Of a stretch of DNA of 64,000 bases, positions 51,942-60,710 are shown in pieces (position 1 is the stretch's first letter; each line of letters opens with the position of its first letter). Location: NCBI GenBank assembly GCA_965248815.1, contig CBDFKK010000004.1:62001-126000 (forward strand), written 5' to 3'. The notes beneath the pieces are model-generated. The model searched no databases, had not been told where the DNA came from, and saw nothing but the letters and a program-made list of their open reading frames with translations. This stretch comes from CBDFKK01 sp965248815 (GTDB lineage: Bacteria; Pseudomonadota; Alphaproteobacteria; SMXP01). Both the position numbers and the translations under genes were made by a program.

Positions 51942-54713
51942 GTGTCAGACCCGACCGATATATCGCCGGACGACTCCGAGCGTCCCCGCGACATAAGCCC
52001 CGTCGCAATCGAGGACGAGATGCGGACGTCCTATCTCGATTACGCTATGAGCGTGATCGTGAGCCGCGCTCTGCCTGATGTGCGGGACGGTCTGAAACCG
52101 GTCCATCGCCGCATCCTCTTTTCGATGTACAAGAGTGGCTACGATTGGAACAAGCCTTATCGCAAATCGGCGCGTGTCGTCGGCGACGTAATAGGCAAAT
52201 ATCACCCCCATGGGGATCAGTCGATTTACGATGCCCTGGTCAGAATGGCGCAGGATTTTTCCTTACGCCTTCCATTGCTTGACGGTCAGGGAAATTTCGG
52301 ATCCGTAGATGGGGATCCGGCAGCCGCCATGCGCTACTCAGAAGTACGTATGGGTAAGCCTGCTCATGCTTTGTTGGAAGATATCGACAAAGACACGGTC
52401 GATTTTCAAAATAACTACGACAGCACCGAAACAGAGCCCGTCGTATTGCCAGCCCGGTTTCCCAACATTTTGGTGAACGGCGCCGGGGGCATCGCCGTGG
52501 GCATGGCGACCAATATTCCGCCGCATAATCTCACAGAACTGGTGGATGGTTGTATCGCGATTATGAACGATCCTGCCATGACGATGGATCAGCTGATCGA
52601 AATCGTGCAGGGGCCCGATTTTCCAACCGGCGGGCTCATTCTGGGGAAAAGTGGTGTGCGCTCGGCGCTTCATCGTGGGCGTGGCTCGGTCATCATGCGC
52701 GGCCGGGTGCATATCGAGGAACTGCGAAAAGACCGCGAAGCCATTGTCGTCACGGAAATTCCGTACCAAGTGAACAAGTCGGCCATGGTCGAAAAGATCG
52801 CAGACTTGGTGCGCGAGAAACGTATCGAAGGCATTTCCGATCTTCGAGACGAATCCGACCGCCAAGGCATGCGGGTTGTGATCGAGCTGAAACGTGAAGC
52901 CAATTCCGACGTTATTCTCAATCAGCTCTATCGTTTTTCGTCTCTTCAAACGAGTTTCGGCGTCAATATTCTCGCTTTGAATGGCGGCCGGCCAGAGCTG
53001 ATGAATCTGCGCGACATGCTCGATGCCTTCATCGAGTTCCGTGAAGAGGTCATTACACGACGAACCAAATACGAACTCAACAAGGCGCGCGACCGAGCAC
53101 ATGTTTTGGTAGGCCTTGCCATTGCTGTTGCCAATATTGACGACGTGATCGCGCTCATCAGAAAAGCTCCCGATCCAGCGACGGCCCGCGCCGGACTGCT
53201 TGGGCGCAAATGGCCGGCTGCCGATATTTCCCCGCTCATTGAACTCATCGCGGATCCGCGTCACGTAGTGAGCGACGACAGTACTGTGCGCCTTTCGGAA
53301 GAGCAGGCACGCGCAATCCTTGAATTGCGCTTGCAACGGTTAACGGCTTTGGGCCGGGACGAAATCGGCGATGAACTAAAAGAGCTTGGCGGAAAGATCG
53401 AGGACTTTTTGGATATTTTGCGGTCACGTGCGCGGGTTATGACAATTATCAAGGAAGAGCTTGAGGCCGCTAAGAAAGAATTCAGCACGCCGCGCAGAAC
53501 GGAAATCATCGAAGCCGACCTGGAAGTCGAAGACGAAGATTTGATCCAAAAAGAAGATATGGTCGTCACTGTTACCCATGCCGGCTATATCAAGCGCGTG
53601 CCTCTCAACATTTACCGGCCGCAAAGGCGTGGCGGGAAAGGCCGTGCCGGCATGGCCACGCGGGACGAAGATTTCGTTTCGCGTGTTTTCGTCGCCAATA
53701 CCCACCAACCGGTTTTGTTTTTCTCGTCCAGCGGCATGGTTTATCGCCTCAAGGTCTGGCGTTTGCCGCAGGCGACCCCGCAAGCGCGCGGTAAGGCGAT
53801 GGTCAATCTCTTGCCGCTTGATGAGGGCGAAGTCATCACCACAGTCATGCCATTGCCCGAAGACGAAAGCCAATGGTCGAAGCTCGACGTCATGTTTGCG
53901 ACGACGAGGGGCAACGTCCGGCGTAACAAACTCTCGGATTTCATCCGGATCAACGTGAATGGCAAGATCGCCATGAAGCCGACGGAATCGGAAAAAATTG
54001 TCGGCGTTCAAATTTGCTCTGAAAGTGACGACGTTATATTGACCAGTGCGAATGGCCGTTGCATTCGATTTGCCGTATCTGATGTTCGCGTGTTTTCCGG
54101 ACGGACCTCAACTGGCGTTAGGGGTATCAAACTCGGCAAGGACAAGGATCTCGGCGAGGACGTAGTCATCGCTATGACGATTGTTCGCCATGTTGACGTT
54201 ACTCCTGCCGAGGCACGCACATATCTAAAGCAAGCTAATGCCATGCGGCGCGCGGCCTCCGGCGAAGACCATGAAGAAGACATTCACGAGAGTGATGATG
54301 ACGAAGATGGTGGTGAAGAGGCAGCCTTGTCACCAGAGCGATACGCCGAGCTGGGCGCTTACGAACAATTCCTGTTGACAGTTTCTGAGAATGGCTACGG
54401 CAAGCGGACGTCCGCTTTTGAATACAGAACGTCAGGCCGGGGCGGCAAGGGCATCATCGCCATGACGGTGACGCGCCGCAACGGCAAGCTGGTGACGTCC
54501 TTTCCGATCGAATCGTCTGACCAAATCATGCTGGTGACAGATGCGGGTCAGCTCATCCGCTGTCCCGTCGATGACATCCGCGTGGCCGGTCGCAATACCC
54601 AAGGCGTAACTCTGTTTAGAACCTCACAAGATGAACGCGTCGTTTCTGTCGAGCACTTGGGTGATGCAGGGCATGATGACGACACAGCCGAAACCGGCGA
54701 CGATGACGACTAA
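51942..54713 (+). CDS. gyrA: DNA gyrase subunit A
   Basis: This 923-residue subunit cuts and rejoins DNA. It has the catalytic-tyrosine segment AAAMRYSEVRM, the QRDR start KYHPHGDQSIYDALVRMAQ, and the beta-pinwheel C-terminal domain with a GyrA box-like QRRGGKGR. In the QRDR the position of E. coli Ser83 is Gln93, with Ser94 next and Asp97 in the Asp87 position. The start is GTG 51942. The Asp/Glu-rich insertion near residue 780 and acidic tail end (DDDTAETGDDDD) are typical of alphaproteobacteria. An IS element sits 9 bases after the stop. Confidence 0.97.
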   Translation: MSDPTDISPDDSERPRDISPVAIEDEMRTSYLDYAMSVIVSRALPDVRDGLKPVHRRILFSMYKSGYDWNKPYRKSARVVGDVIGKYHPHGDQSIYDALVRMAQDFSLRLPLLDGQGNFGSVDGDPAAAMRYSEVRMGKPAHALLEDIDKDTVDFQNNYDSTETEPVVLPARFPNILVNGAGGIAVGMATNIPPHNLTELVDGCIAIMNDPAMTMDQLIEIVQGPDFPTGGLILGKSGVRSALHRGRGSVIMRGRVHIEELRKDREAIVVTEIPYQVNKSAMVEKIADLVREKRIEGISDLRDESDRQGMRVVIELKREANSDVILNQLYRFSSLQTSFGVNILALNGGRPELMNLRDMLDAFIEFREEVITRRTKYELNKARDRAHVLVGLAIAVANIDDVIALIRKAPDPATARAGLLGRKWPAADISPLIELIADPRHVVSDDSTVRLSEEQARAILELRLQRLTALGRDEIGDELKELGGKIEDFLDILRSRARVMTIIKEELEAAKKEFSTPRRTEIIEADLEVEDEDLIQKEDMVVTVTHAGYIKRVPLNIYRPQRRGGKGRAGMATRDEDFVSRVFVANTHQPVLFFSSSGMVYRLKVWRLPQATPQARGKAMVNLLPLDEGEVITTVMPLPEDESQWSKLDVMFATTRGNVRRNKLSDFIRINVNGKIAMKPTESEKIVGVQICSESDDVILTSANGRCIRFAVSDVRVFSGRTSTGVRGIKLGKDKDLGEDVVIAMTIVRHVDVTPAEARTYLKQANAMRRAASGEDHEEDIHESDDDEDGGEEAALSPERYAELGAYEQFLLTVSENGYGKRTSAFEYRTSGRGGKGIIAMTVTRRNGKLVTSFPIESSDQIMLVTDAGQLIRCPVDDIRVAGRNTQGVTLFRTSQDERVVSVEHLGDAGHDDDTAETGDDDD

Positions 54714-54808
54714 CCTCCACGAAGAGGTGGCTCGGGAAATCTGCACAGTTGAGATAAGTGGAATTTTGGCCTGTAGGCGGCATGATCGCCGGCAACAGGA
54801 GATCCACT

Positions 54809-55120
54809 ATGGCAAGACGACCACGTCGCAATCATACACCTGCGTTCAAGTCGAAGGTGGCCCTTGCGGCCGTTCGCGGTGAGCAGACATTGGGAGAACT
54901 CGCTCAGCAGTTTGATGTTCATCCTAACCAGATCAAGCAATGGAAAGATCAGCTCCTTGAGGGTGCAGCGGGTGTTTTTGGGCGGGAGGGTAAATCACCG
55001 CTGCCTGCACCCCGTGTTGATGTGAAGAGGCTCCATGCCAAGATTGGGGAGCTGACGCTTGAGAATGATTTTTTAGGCGATGCGCTCACCAAGGCGGGAT
55101 TGCCGAGCGCAAGAAAATGA
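54809..55120 (+). CDS. IS3-family transposase OrfA (IS407 type)
   Basis: This protein of about 103 residues carries a helix-turn-helix (HTPAFKSKVALAAVRGEQTLGELAQQFDVHPNQIKQWKDQL, about 8-48) and a C-terminal leucine-zipper-like helix (VKRLHAKIGELTLENDFL). ATG 54809 has AGGAG just upstream, better than the earlier in-frame start at 54758. Its last codons overlap OrfB. Confidence 0.9.
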   Translation: MARRPRRNHTPAFKSKVALAAVRGEQTLGELAQQFDVHPNQIKQWKDQLLEGAAGVFGREGKSPLPAPRVDVKRLHAKIGELTLENDFLGDALTKAGLPSARK

Positions 55121-55947
55121 TCGACCGCAAACATAAACTCTCGCTCAGCCGTCAGGCCAAGGCGCTCAAGATCAGCCGGGGCAGCGTCTATTATCAGCCC
55201 CGTCCCGTATCGGTCGGTGATCTGGCACTGATGCGCCGGATTGATGAATTGCATCTCGACTATCCCTTTGCAGGCAGCAGGATGCTGCAGGGACTATTGC
55301 TTGGTGAAGGATACAAGGTTGGCCGCCTGCACGTCACAACACTGATGAAGCGTATGGGGCTTGAGGCTATTTATCGCCGCCCGAACACGTCCAAGCCTGC
55401 ACCGGGCCACAAAATCTATCCCTATCTGTTGCGTAAGCTGCCGGTCACCCAACCCAATCAGGTCTGGGCGATGGATATCACCTACATTCCAATGGCACGG
55501 GGCTTTGTTTATCTGGCCGCAGTGGTTGACTGGTTCAGCCGGCGTGTCCTGTCCTGGCGGCTCTCTATCACACTGGAAGCAGACTTTTGCATTGAAGCCG
55601 TTGAAGAAGCACTGGCCCGTTACGGTAAGCCGGACATCTTCAACACCGATCAGGGCTCGCAGTTTACCTCCATCGCTTTCACACAAATCCTGAAGGATGC
55701 TGAAATCGCCATCAGCATGGATGGCAAGGGAGCGTGGCGGGACAATGTCTTTGTTGAACGGCTGTGGCGCACGGTCAAATACGAGGAGGTCTATCTGCAT
55801 GCCTATGGCAATGTTCCACAAGCCCGAGCCGCCCTCGGCAAATATTTGGTCTTTTATAACACCAAGAGACCGCATTCATCGCTTGACCGCCAGACACCCG
55901 ATCAGGCTTACTTCAACGTGCTGCAACCAATCCCGGTCGCGGCATAA
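55117..55947 (+). CDS. IS3-family transposase OrfB (IS407 type)
   Basis: This 276-residue DDE transposase has an N-terminal HTH_21 region (KALKISRGSVYYQPR), then the integrase core with Asp in WAMDITYIPM, Asp in FNTDQGSQFTS and Glu in NVFVERLWRTVK, ending with YNTKRPHSSLDRQTPDQAY. It overlaps OrfA as ATGA and is expected to be made mostly as a frameshifted OrfAB. Confidence 0.93.
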   Translation: MIDRKHKLSLSRQAKALKISRGSVYYQPRPVSVGDLALMRRIDELHLDYPFAGSRMLQGLLLGEGYKVGRLHVTTLMKRMGLEAIYRRPNTSKPAPGHKIYPYLLRKLPVTQPNQVWAMDITYIPMARGFVYLAAVVDWFSRRVLSWRLSITLEADFCIEAVEEALARYGKPDIFNTDQGSQFTSIAFTQILKDAEIAISMDGKGAWRDNVFVERLWRTVKYEEVYLHAYGNVPQARAALGKYLVFYNTKRPHSSLDRQTPDQAYFNVLQPIPVAA

Positions 55948-56035
55948 CAGGGGCTGAAATCCACTTATCCGCAGTCCGAAAGTTGTTCAAACAAACCGAA
56001 CCACCTCTACGATACGCACTGAGGAGCCACATCGA

Positions 56036-56545
56036 ATGGAACGGGTTGGTCTTTATCCCGGCACTTTCGACCCCATCACCAACGGCCATATTGATATCGT
56101 AAAGCGAGCGGTAAAATTGGTTGACAGTCTTGTTATTGGTGTGGCGGTCAATAAGGACAAGGTACCTTTGTTTTCTCTCGAGGAACGCGTGGACATGGTC
56201 CAGCATGAACTCAGTCCGTTATCCGGCAAAGGACAGGCGAAAATATCCGTAAAACCGTTTGAAGGGCTTTTGGTCAAGTTTGCGGAAGATGTTGGGGCCC
56301 AGATTGTAATCCGTGGCCTGCGCGCAGTATCTGATTTTGAGTACGAATTTCAAATGGTGGGTATGAATTCTCGTCTTAATCCGAATATTGAAACGGTTTT
56401 TCTAATGGCTGAGGCGCGCCAGCAAGCTATCGCTGCGCGTTTGGTCAAAGAGATCGCGCGTATGGGCGGCGACGTCTCAAGTTTTACGACGTCCTATGTT
56501 GTTGATAAACTTCACAAGAAGTTTGCCGCACCAGGCGGCGGTTGA
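56036..56545 (+). CDS. coaD: Pantetheine-phosphate adenylyltransferase
   Basis: This 169-residue enzyme makes dephospho-CoA from phosphopantetheine and ATP. It has the nucleotidyltransferase YPGTFDPITNGHIDIVKRAV, VIRGLRAVSDFEYEFQM and the C-terminal GGDVSSFTTSYVVDKL. The length is normal. It lies 23 bases after the target duplication of the IS, so its native promoter may be disturbed. Confidence 0.97.
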   Translation: MERVGLYPGTFDPITNGHIDIVKRAVKLVDSLVIGVAVNKDKVPLFSLEERVDMVQHELSPLSGKGQAKISVKPFEGLLVKFAEDVGAQIVIRGLRAVSDFEYEFQMVGMNSRLNPNIETVFLMAEARQQAIAARLVKEIARMGGDVSSFTTSYVVDKLHKKFAAPGGG

Positions 56546-56575
56546 GTTTTTTGATTGGCGAGTGTGGATAAAGCG

Positions 56576-57151
56576 ATGCGTAAATATTTGTATAGTCTAT
56601 GTGTGATACTGGCTTCGGCGATCAGCCCATCCTGGGCGAAGGATCTGGATCCCGAAAACACCATCTATTTGGATTTGGCTGGAGGCAGGGTGACCATCGA
56701 GATGTTCCCGGCCTTTGCGCCCAATCACGTCGCACGCATCAAAGAACTCACGCGGGCCAGTTATTACGACGGATTAGCCTTCCACCGCGTTATTAATGGA
56801 TTCATGGCCCAGACGGGGTCGCCCGAAGGTACAGGGATTGGCGGATCCGAGTTGCCCGACCTTGAAGATGAATTCAACATAAAGCCCCATTGGCGCGGCA
56901 CGGCATCCATGGCAAATACGGGCGAACCGAATTCAGCTAACGCGCAGTTTTTTATCATGCTCAATGATCGTCCGGCGCTCAACGGCAAATACACGGTTTG
57001 GGGCCGCGTCGTGTCCGGTATGCAGCACGTCGACCAAATCAAAAAAGGCGACGACGATCAAGACGGTAAAGTTGAGGGTGAGCCGGACGTCGTTGTCCGA
57101 ATGCAAGTGGCAGCCGACGCGGATACGGCGCCTGCGGAATCAGCGCAATAA
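56576..57151 (+). CDS. Peptidyl-prolyl cis-trans isomerase, exported cyclophilin
   Basis: ATG 56576 gives a signal peptide (MRKYLYSLCVILASAISPSWAK) and a cyclophilin domain with FHRVINGFMAQTGSPEG, GTASMANTGEPNSANAQFFIML and TVWGRVVSGMQHVDQI. A TTG at 56555 would add seven residues before the signal and is less likely. The likely location is the periplasm, where it would help folding. A cytosolic paralogue follows 26 bases downstream. Confidence 0.93.
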   Translation: MRKYLYSLCVILASAISPSWAKDLDPENTIYLDLAGGRVTIEMFPAFAPNHVARIKELTRASYYDGLAFHRVINGFMAQTGSPEGTGIGGSELPDLEDEFNIKPHWRGTASMANTGEPNSANAQFFIMLNDRPALNGKYTVWGRVVSGMQHVDQIKKGDDDQDGKVEGEPDVVVRMQVAADADTAPAESAQ

Positions 57152-57177
57152 TAGTTATTAGAAAAGGAACTGGATAA

Positions 57178-57642
57178 ATGGCGGCGGAAAATCAAATTAT
57201 TATGGATATTGATCATGGGCGGATTGTCATCGAGACGCGTCCCGATTTAGCTCCTAATCATGTGGCACGCATCACGGAGTTGGTCCAAGAAGGGTTTTAT
57301 GATGGCATTGTCTTTCACCGCGTCATAGAAGGCTTCATGGCGCAAACCGGTGATCCGACCGGCACAGGTACGGGCGGAACCGGCAAGAAATTGGCCGCCG
57401 AATTCAGCGAAGAACCGCACATTCGTGGTACCTGTTCGATGGCGCGCGCGCAAGATCCCAATAGTGCCGACAGCCAATTCTTCATTTGCTTCGATGATGC
57501 GGGATTCTTAGATCATCAGTACACGGTGTGGGGCAGGGTGGTTGAAGGCATGGAGCACGTCGACAAAATCAAGCGCGGCGAACCCGTTAAAGAACCCGAT
57601 CGGATCGTCACAATGAAAGTGGCGAGCGATATTACGGACTAG
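57178..57642 (+). CDS. ppiB: Peptidyl-prolyl cis-trans isomerase, cytosolic cyclophilin
   Basis: This 154-residue cyclophilin has no signal peptide. It has FHRVIEGFMAQTGDPTGTGTGG, GTCSMARAQDPNSADSQFFICF and TVWGRVVEGMEHVDKI. It is a paralogue of the exported protein just upstream and is cotranscribed with it, giving a periplasm/cytosol pair. Confidence 0.94.
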   Translation: MAAENQIIMDIDHGRIVIETRPDLAPNHVARITELVQEGFYDGIVFHRVIEGFMAQTGDPTGTGTGGTGKKLAAEFSEEPHIRGTCSMARAQDPNSADSQFFICFDDAGFLDHQYTVWGRVVEGMEHVDKIKRGEPVKEPDRIVTMKVASDITD

Positions 57643-57696
57643 CTTGCGGGCCACCACTGCGCTTCATGCCGCTGCTGCCGTCGCTCCACTTTAGTC

Positions 57697-58770
57697 ATGC
57701 GCGTTGATGCCTTTGATTACGAATTACCGGAAGAGCTGATTGCCCTGCGGCCATTAGAGCGGCGCGAGGACGCGCGGTTATTGTGCGTCACTCATTCTGA
57801 CCTCAAAGATTGCCACATCCGCGACCTACCGGACATTCTCCAGGCCGGCGATCTTGTTGTTGTCAACAACACGAAAGTTATTCCAGCGTTCTTGCGGGCG
57901 ATGCGACCACCACGGGCGATTGGTGGCAACACACAGCCGGTCGCGATTGATCTCACGTTGCTTCACTGTTGCGGGGGCACAGTCTGGGAGGCGCTGGCAA
58001 AACCTGCCAAGCGCTTGCGCCAAAACGATCTGTTGTTTGCGTCGGGCGGACAACGACTTGTAGTTGAAGATTTAAAGGGCGAGGGCAAGATCCTAATTCG
58101 ATTTGATGGCACGCCAGGCGAGATCGGCGCGCTTTTGGTCGACCACGGTCAAATGCCCTTACCGCCCTACATTTCATCGCGGCGCGCCATCGATGCCAAG
58201 GACCGCAACGACTATCAAACGGTCTTTGCCAAAGCCGAAGGCGCTGTCGCAGCGCCGACGGCAGGCTTGCATATGACGCGAGACCTCTTTGCGCAATTTC
58301 GGGAGCGCAAAATCGACGTGGCGGAAGTAACGCTACATGTGGGACTAGGAACCTTTCTGCCTGTCAAAGTTGACGAGACCGACAACCATGTCATGCATGC
58401 CGAATGGGGCGAGGTATCGCTCAAGGCGGCTGAGGCGATAAACCGGACGCGCCAAAGCGGCGGGCGGGTTCTCGCGGTTGGGACAACCAGCCTTCGGCTT
58501 CTCGAAACGGCGGCTCAAGCTGACGGCACCATCGCGCCCTTTGCCGGCGAGACTTCAATATTTATCGTGCCGGGCTATGACTTTAAGACCGCGGACCTAT
58601 TGCTCACAAATTTTCATTTGCCCCGATCGACCTTGCTGATGATGGTGAGCGCTTTTTCAGGGCAAGATCGCATAAAACATACCTATTGCCATGGGATTGC
58701 CGCAAAGTACCGGTTCTATTCTTATGGAGATGCCTGCCTGCTTGAACGGCCGGATCGGCCTTGCGTCTGA
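57697..58770 (+). CDS. queA: S-adenosylmethionine:tRNA ribosyltransferase-isomerase
   Basis: This 357-residue enzyme of queuosine synthesis moves ribosyl from SAM to 7-aminomethyl-7-deazaguanine in tRNA. It has FDYELPEELIALRPLERRE, GDLVVVNNTKVIPAFLRA, AEVTLHVGLGTFLPVKVDETDNHVMHAEWGEV and TNFHLPRSTLLMMVSAFSG. tgt, the partner enzyme of the pathway, is 2 kb downstream; two unrelated genes lie between. Confidence 0.96.
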   Translation: MRVDAFDYELPEELIALRPLERREDARLLCVTHSDLKDCHIRDLPDILQAGDLVVVNNTKVIPAFLRAMRPPRAIGGNTQPVAIDLTLLHCCGGTVWEALAKPAKRLRQNDLLFASGGQRLVVEDLKGEGKILIRFDGTPGEIGALLVDHGQMPLPPYISSRRAIDAKDRNDYQTVFAKAEGAVAAPTAGLHMTRDLFAQFRERKIDVAEVTLHVGLGTFLPVKVDETDNHVMHAEWGEVSLKAAEAINRTRQSGGRVLAVGTTSLRLLETAAQADGTIAPFAGETSIFIVPGYDFKTADLLLTNFHLPRSTLLMMVSAFSGQDRIKHTYCHGIAAKYRFYSYGDACLLERPDRPCV

Positions 58771-58929
58771 ACCAAATCTTAATTGGCATAGTTAATCCAA
58801 TGGGTTAGGGGGGCTGGAGGTGGCGGCAGAAATTTGCCAAGCTAGACGGGGTTCTCGGGGTACAATGAGATCACAAAAGGCGGCCAATAAGACCACCTTC
58901 GGCATCGCCGAAAAGGGGAGACCGGCGAC

Positions 58930-60219
58930 GTGACTTCAGAAGTCGTATTGATGAATAACAAGGCAGTAGCGGTCGCTGCCGACAGTGTTGTGACGGTCGC
59001 GGTCGATGGGGTGCCGCGCAAGACTTACACCGGCGTGGAAAAACTTTTCGAAGTGTCCGCCGGCCAGCCCGTGGCCATGATGATCTATTCCAATGCTGAG
59101 CTGATGGGTTTGCCGTGGAAGACGGTGATCAACGCTTATAAGCAGCACGCAAACAACCCGGTCTTTCAGAGCGTTCAAGAATACGCACAAGATTTTTTCA
59201 ATTTCATAGACAACAACACAAAGCTTTTTTCTGAAAAACTTCAGCGCGAGCAATACAAACTCATGCTGCGCAGTCTGATTCACACGATCGAAACCCGTGC
59301 TGGATCCATCCGAAACAATATTATGAACGATACGCCACAAGCGGCAACACCTGGCGATGAAAACTTAGTTGCCATGGCGATCGGTCAAGTTTACGACCGC
59401 GTGACACTCGACGATTGGGATCAACCGCGAAAAGACTTGGATTGTTATCCCCAAGGGTTTGCGGACAAGGTTCGCAAAACCTATGCGCGCGAAGTCAATG
59501 AAATAATTGGTGATTTTCTAGAGCGCTACAGTTTGCCAGACGCAGCGGTTCAAAAACTCAAAGAGCTGCCATTCCTCATTGTTACAAAACACTATTTTCC
59601 ACAAGGCTGGCCGTATTCGGGAATTGTCTTTGCGGGCTACGGCAAGGGCCAAGTCCATCCTGAGCTTTGTTCGTTTGAAGTTTCGAACATTATCGGCAAT
59701 GTCCTCAAGCGCGGCGATCATATATTCGCCAAGCTCTCAAATGAGGAACCGGTTGTCATACAACCGTTTGCGCAAGACCGGATGATTCGGACGCTGCTGT
59801 ACGGGATCGATCCATATTTGGAATCTCACATTATCTATAAGACGTTTGAACTCGTGCCCCGGATCATGGATCAGATCCTCGCCGTGATTCCGGACTTGAC
59901 CGACGAGCAAATGGAAAAGGTCATCGAGGCGCTCAGAGAAGAAGATGTCGGCGACACCATCAACGAATTCTTCGGCTCGATTTTTCAGCATCAGGCCGTC
60001 TATCACATGGTGCCGATTTACAGTGCGATCCAAGCGCTTCCGGAACATGAATTAGCCAATACCGCCGAAGCCCTGGTCAATCTTAATTCCTTCCAGCAAC
60101 AGGTGAGCCTGGAGGTCGAGACCGTGGGCGGCGATATCGACGTGGCATTGCTGACGCCGTCGGAAGGATTTAACTGGATCAAGCATCCAAAACATAAGCA
60201 ACATCAAGTTGTGGGCTAG
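58930..60219 (+). CDS. Proteasome/HslV-like Ntn-hydrolase candidate with helical insertion
   Basis: This 429-residue protein matches no well-known enzyme, but its N-terminus looks like a proteasome beta or HslV chain. After Met removal, Thr1 starts a strand (TSEVVLMNNKAVAVAADS) that puts Asp at position 17, as in the proteasome catalytic set. A Lys at 30 or 37 (KTYTGVEKLFEV) could be the catalytic Lys, and VAMMIYSNAELMGLPWKTVINAYK resembles the next strand-helix of that fold. About 150 helical residues follow, then SGIVFAGYGKGQVHPELCSFEV, which recalls the late strands of the same fold. GTG 58930 has AAGGGGAG upstream. It lies with a small basic protein between queA and tgt. Activity is inferred and not shown. 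Confidence 0.6.
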   Translation: MTSEVVLMNNKAVAVAADSVVTVAVDGVPRKTYTGVEKLFEVSAGQPVAMMIYSNAELMGLPWKTVINAYKQHANNPVFQSVQEYAQDFFNFIDNNTKLFSEKLQREQYKLMLRSLIHTIETRAGSIRNNIMNDTPQAATPGDENLVAMAIGQVYDRVTLDDWDQPRKDLDCYPQGFADKVRKTYAREVNEIIGDFLERYSLPDAAVQKLKELPFLIVTKHYFPQGWPYSGIVFAGYGKGQVHPELCSFEVSNIIGNVLKRGDHIFAKLSNEEPVVIQPFAQDRMIRTLLYGIDPYLESHIIYKTFELVPRIMDQILAVIPDLTDEQMEKVIEALREEDVGDTINEFFGSIFQHQAVYHMVPIYSAIQALPEHELANTAEALVNLNSFQQQVSLEVETVGGDIDVALLTPSEGFNWIKHPKHKQHQVVG

Positions 60220-60267
60220 TGGCAGCCCGGTCTATACTGGCGAAAATACTTTGAGTGAGTAGAAAAC

Positions 60268-60675
60268 ATGCCCAAAAAACTCGATGAGGAGCTAGAGCGC
60301 CACCGCAAGCACGAGCAGGACAAAGCCCGGGAATGGCACGGCAAGGCCAATTATACTTCGCCGCGCATGGCAGAAAGTTGGGATCGCCCTGATATCCCTC
60401 TGTCGTTTGAGCAACGGCCTGTCGATGGCGCCATGAAAGTCCTGTCAGTTTATCGCAACGAATTGCGCAAAGAGCATGGGGAGCTTTCGGCAGAAGAGTT
60501 GTTTGCCGAACGAAAACGAAGTCAGCGTTCGACTTATGCTAGATGGCAAGATCCGCGCGAGTCGCGACTGACCCCGTTTGACGAGGCGTTTCGGATCGAT
60601 CCCGACGACCGGTCTCAATACGGCCGGAAGAAACCGTCATGGTTTAGACGGCTGTTTGGCCGCCGTTCTCGCTAA
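60268..60675 (+). CDS. Small charged protein of unknown function
   Basis: This 135-residue protein is rich in Arg, Lys, Glu and Asp. The N-terminus is a helix (LDEELERHRKHEQDKAREWHG); the middle has SFEQRPVDGAMKVLSVYRNELRKEHGELSAEELFAERKR, and the C-terminus is basic and aromatic (KKPSWFRRLFGRRSR), possibly membrane- or nucleic-acid-binding. It is 48 bases after the proteasome-like gene and 35 before tgt. It matches no family I know and may be a partner of the upstream protein. Confidence 0.6.
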   Translation: MPKKLDEELERHRKHEQDKAREWHGKANYTSPRMAESWDRPDIPLSFEQRPVDGAMKVLSVYRNELRKEHGELSAEELFAERKRSQRSTYARWQDPRESRLTPFDEAFRIDPDDRSQYGRKKPSWFRRLFGRRSR

Positions 60676-60710
60676 GCGCCGGTGCGCGCGTTCTCTGAAA
60701 TGCGTCGGCG

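Larger units (their letters stand above)
54723..56008 (+). mobile_element. IS3-family (IS407-type) insertion sequence with 4-bp target duplication
   Basis: Ends begin AGAGGTGGCTCGG (left) and, read in reverse, AGAGGTGGTTCGG (right). Both flanks carry ACGA (54719-54722 and 56009-56012), the 4-bp duplication expected of this group. OrfA and OrfB overlap by ATGA in the -1 frame. In OrfA the codons GAT TTT TTA contain the slippery heptamer T-TTT-TTA (55069-55075). The element is complete, about 1.3 kb, and lies between gyrA and coaD without cutting a gene. Confidence 0.92.
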
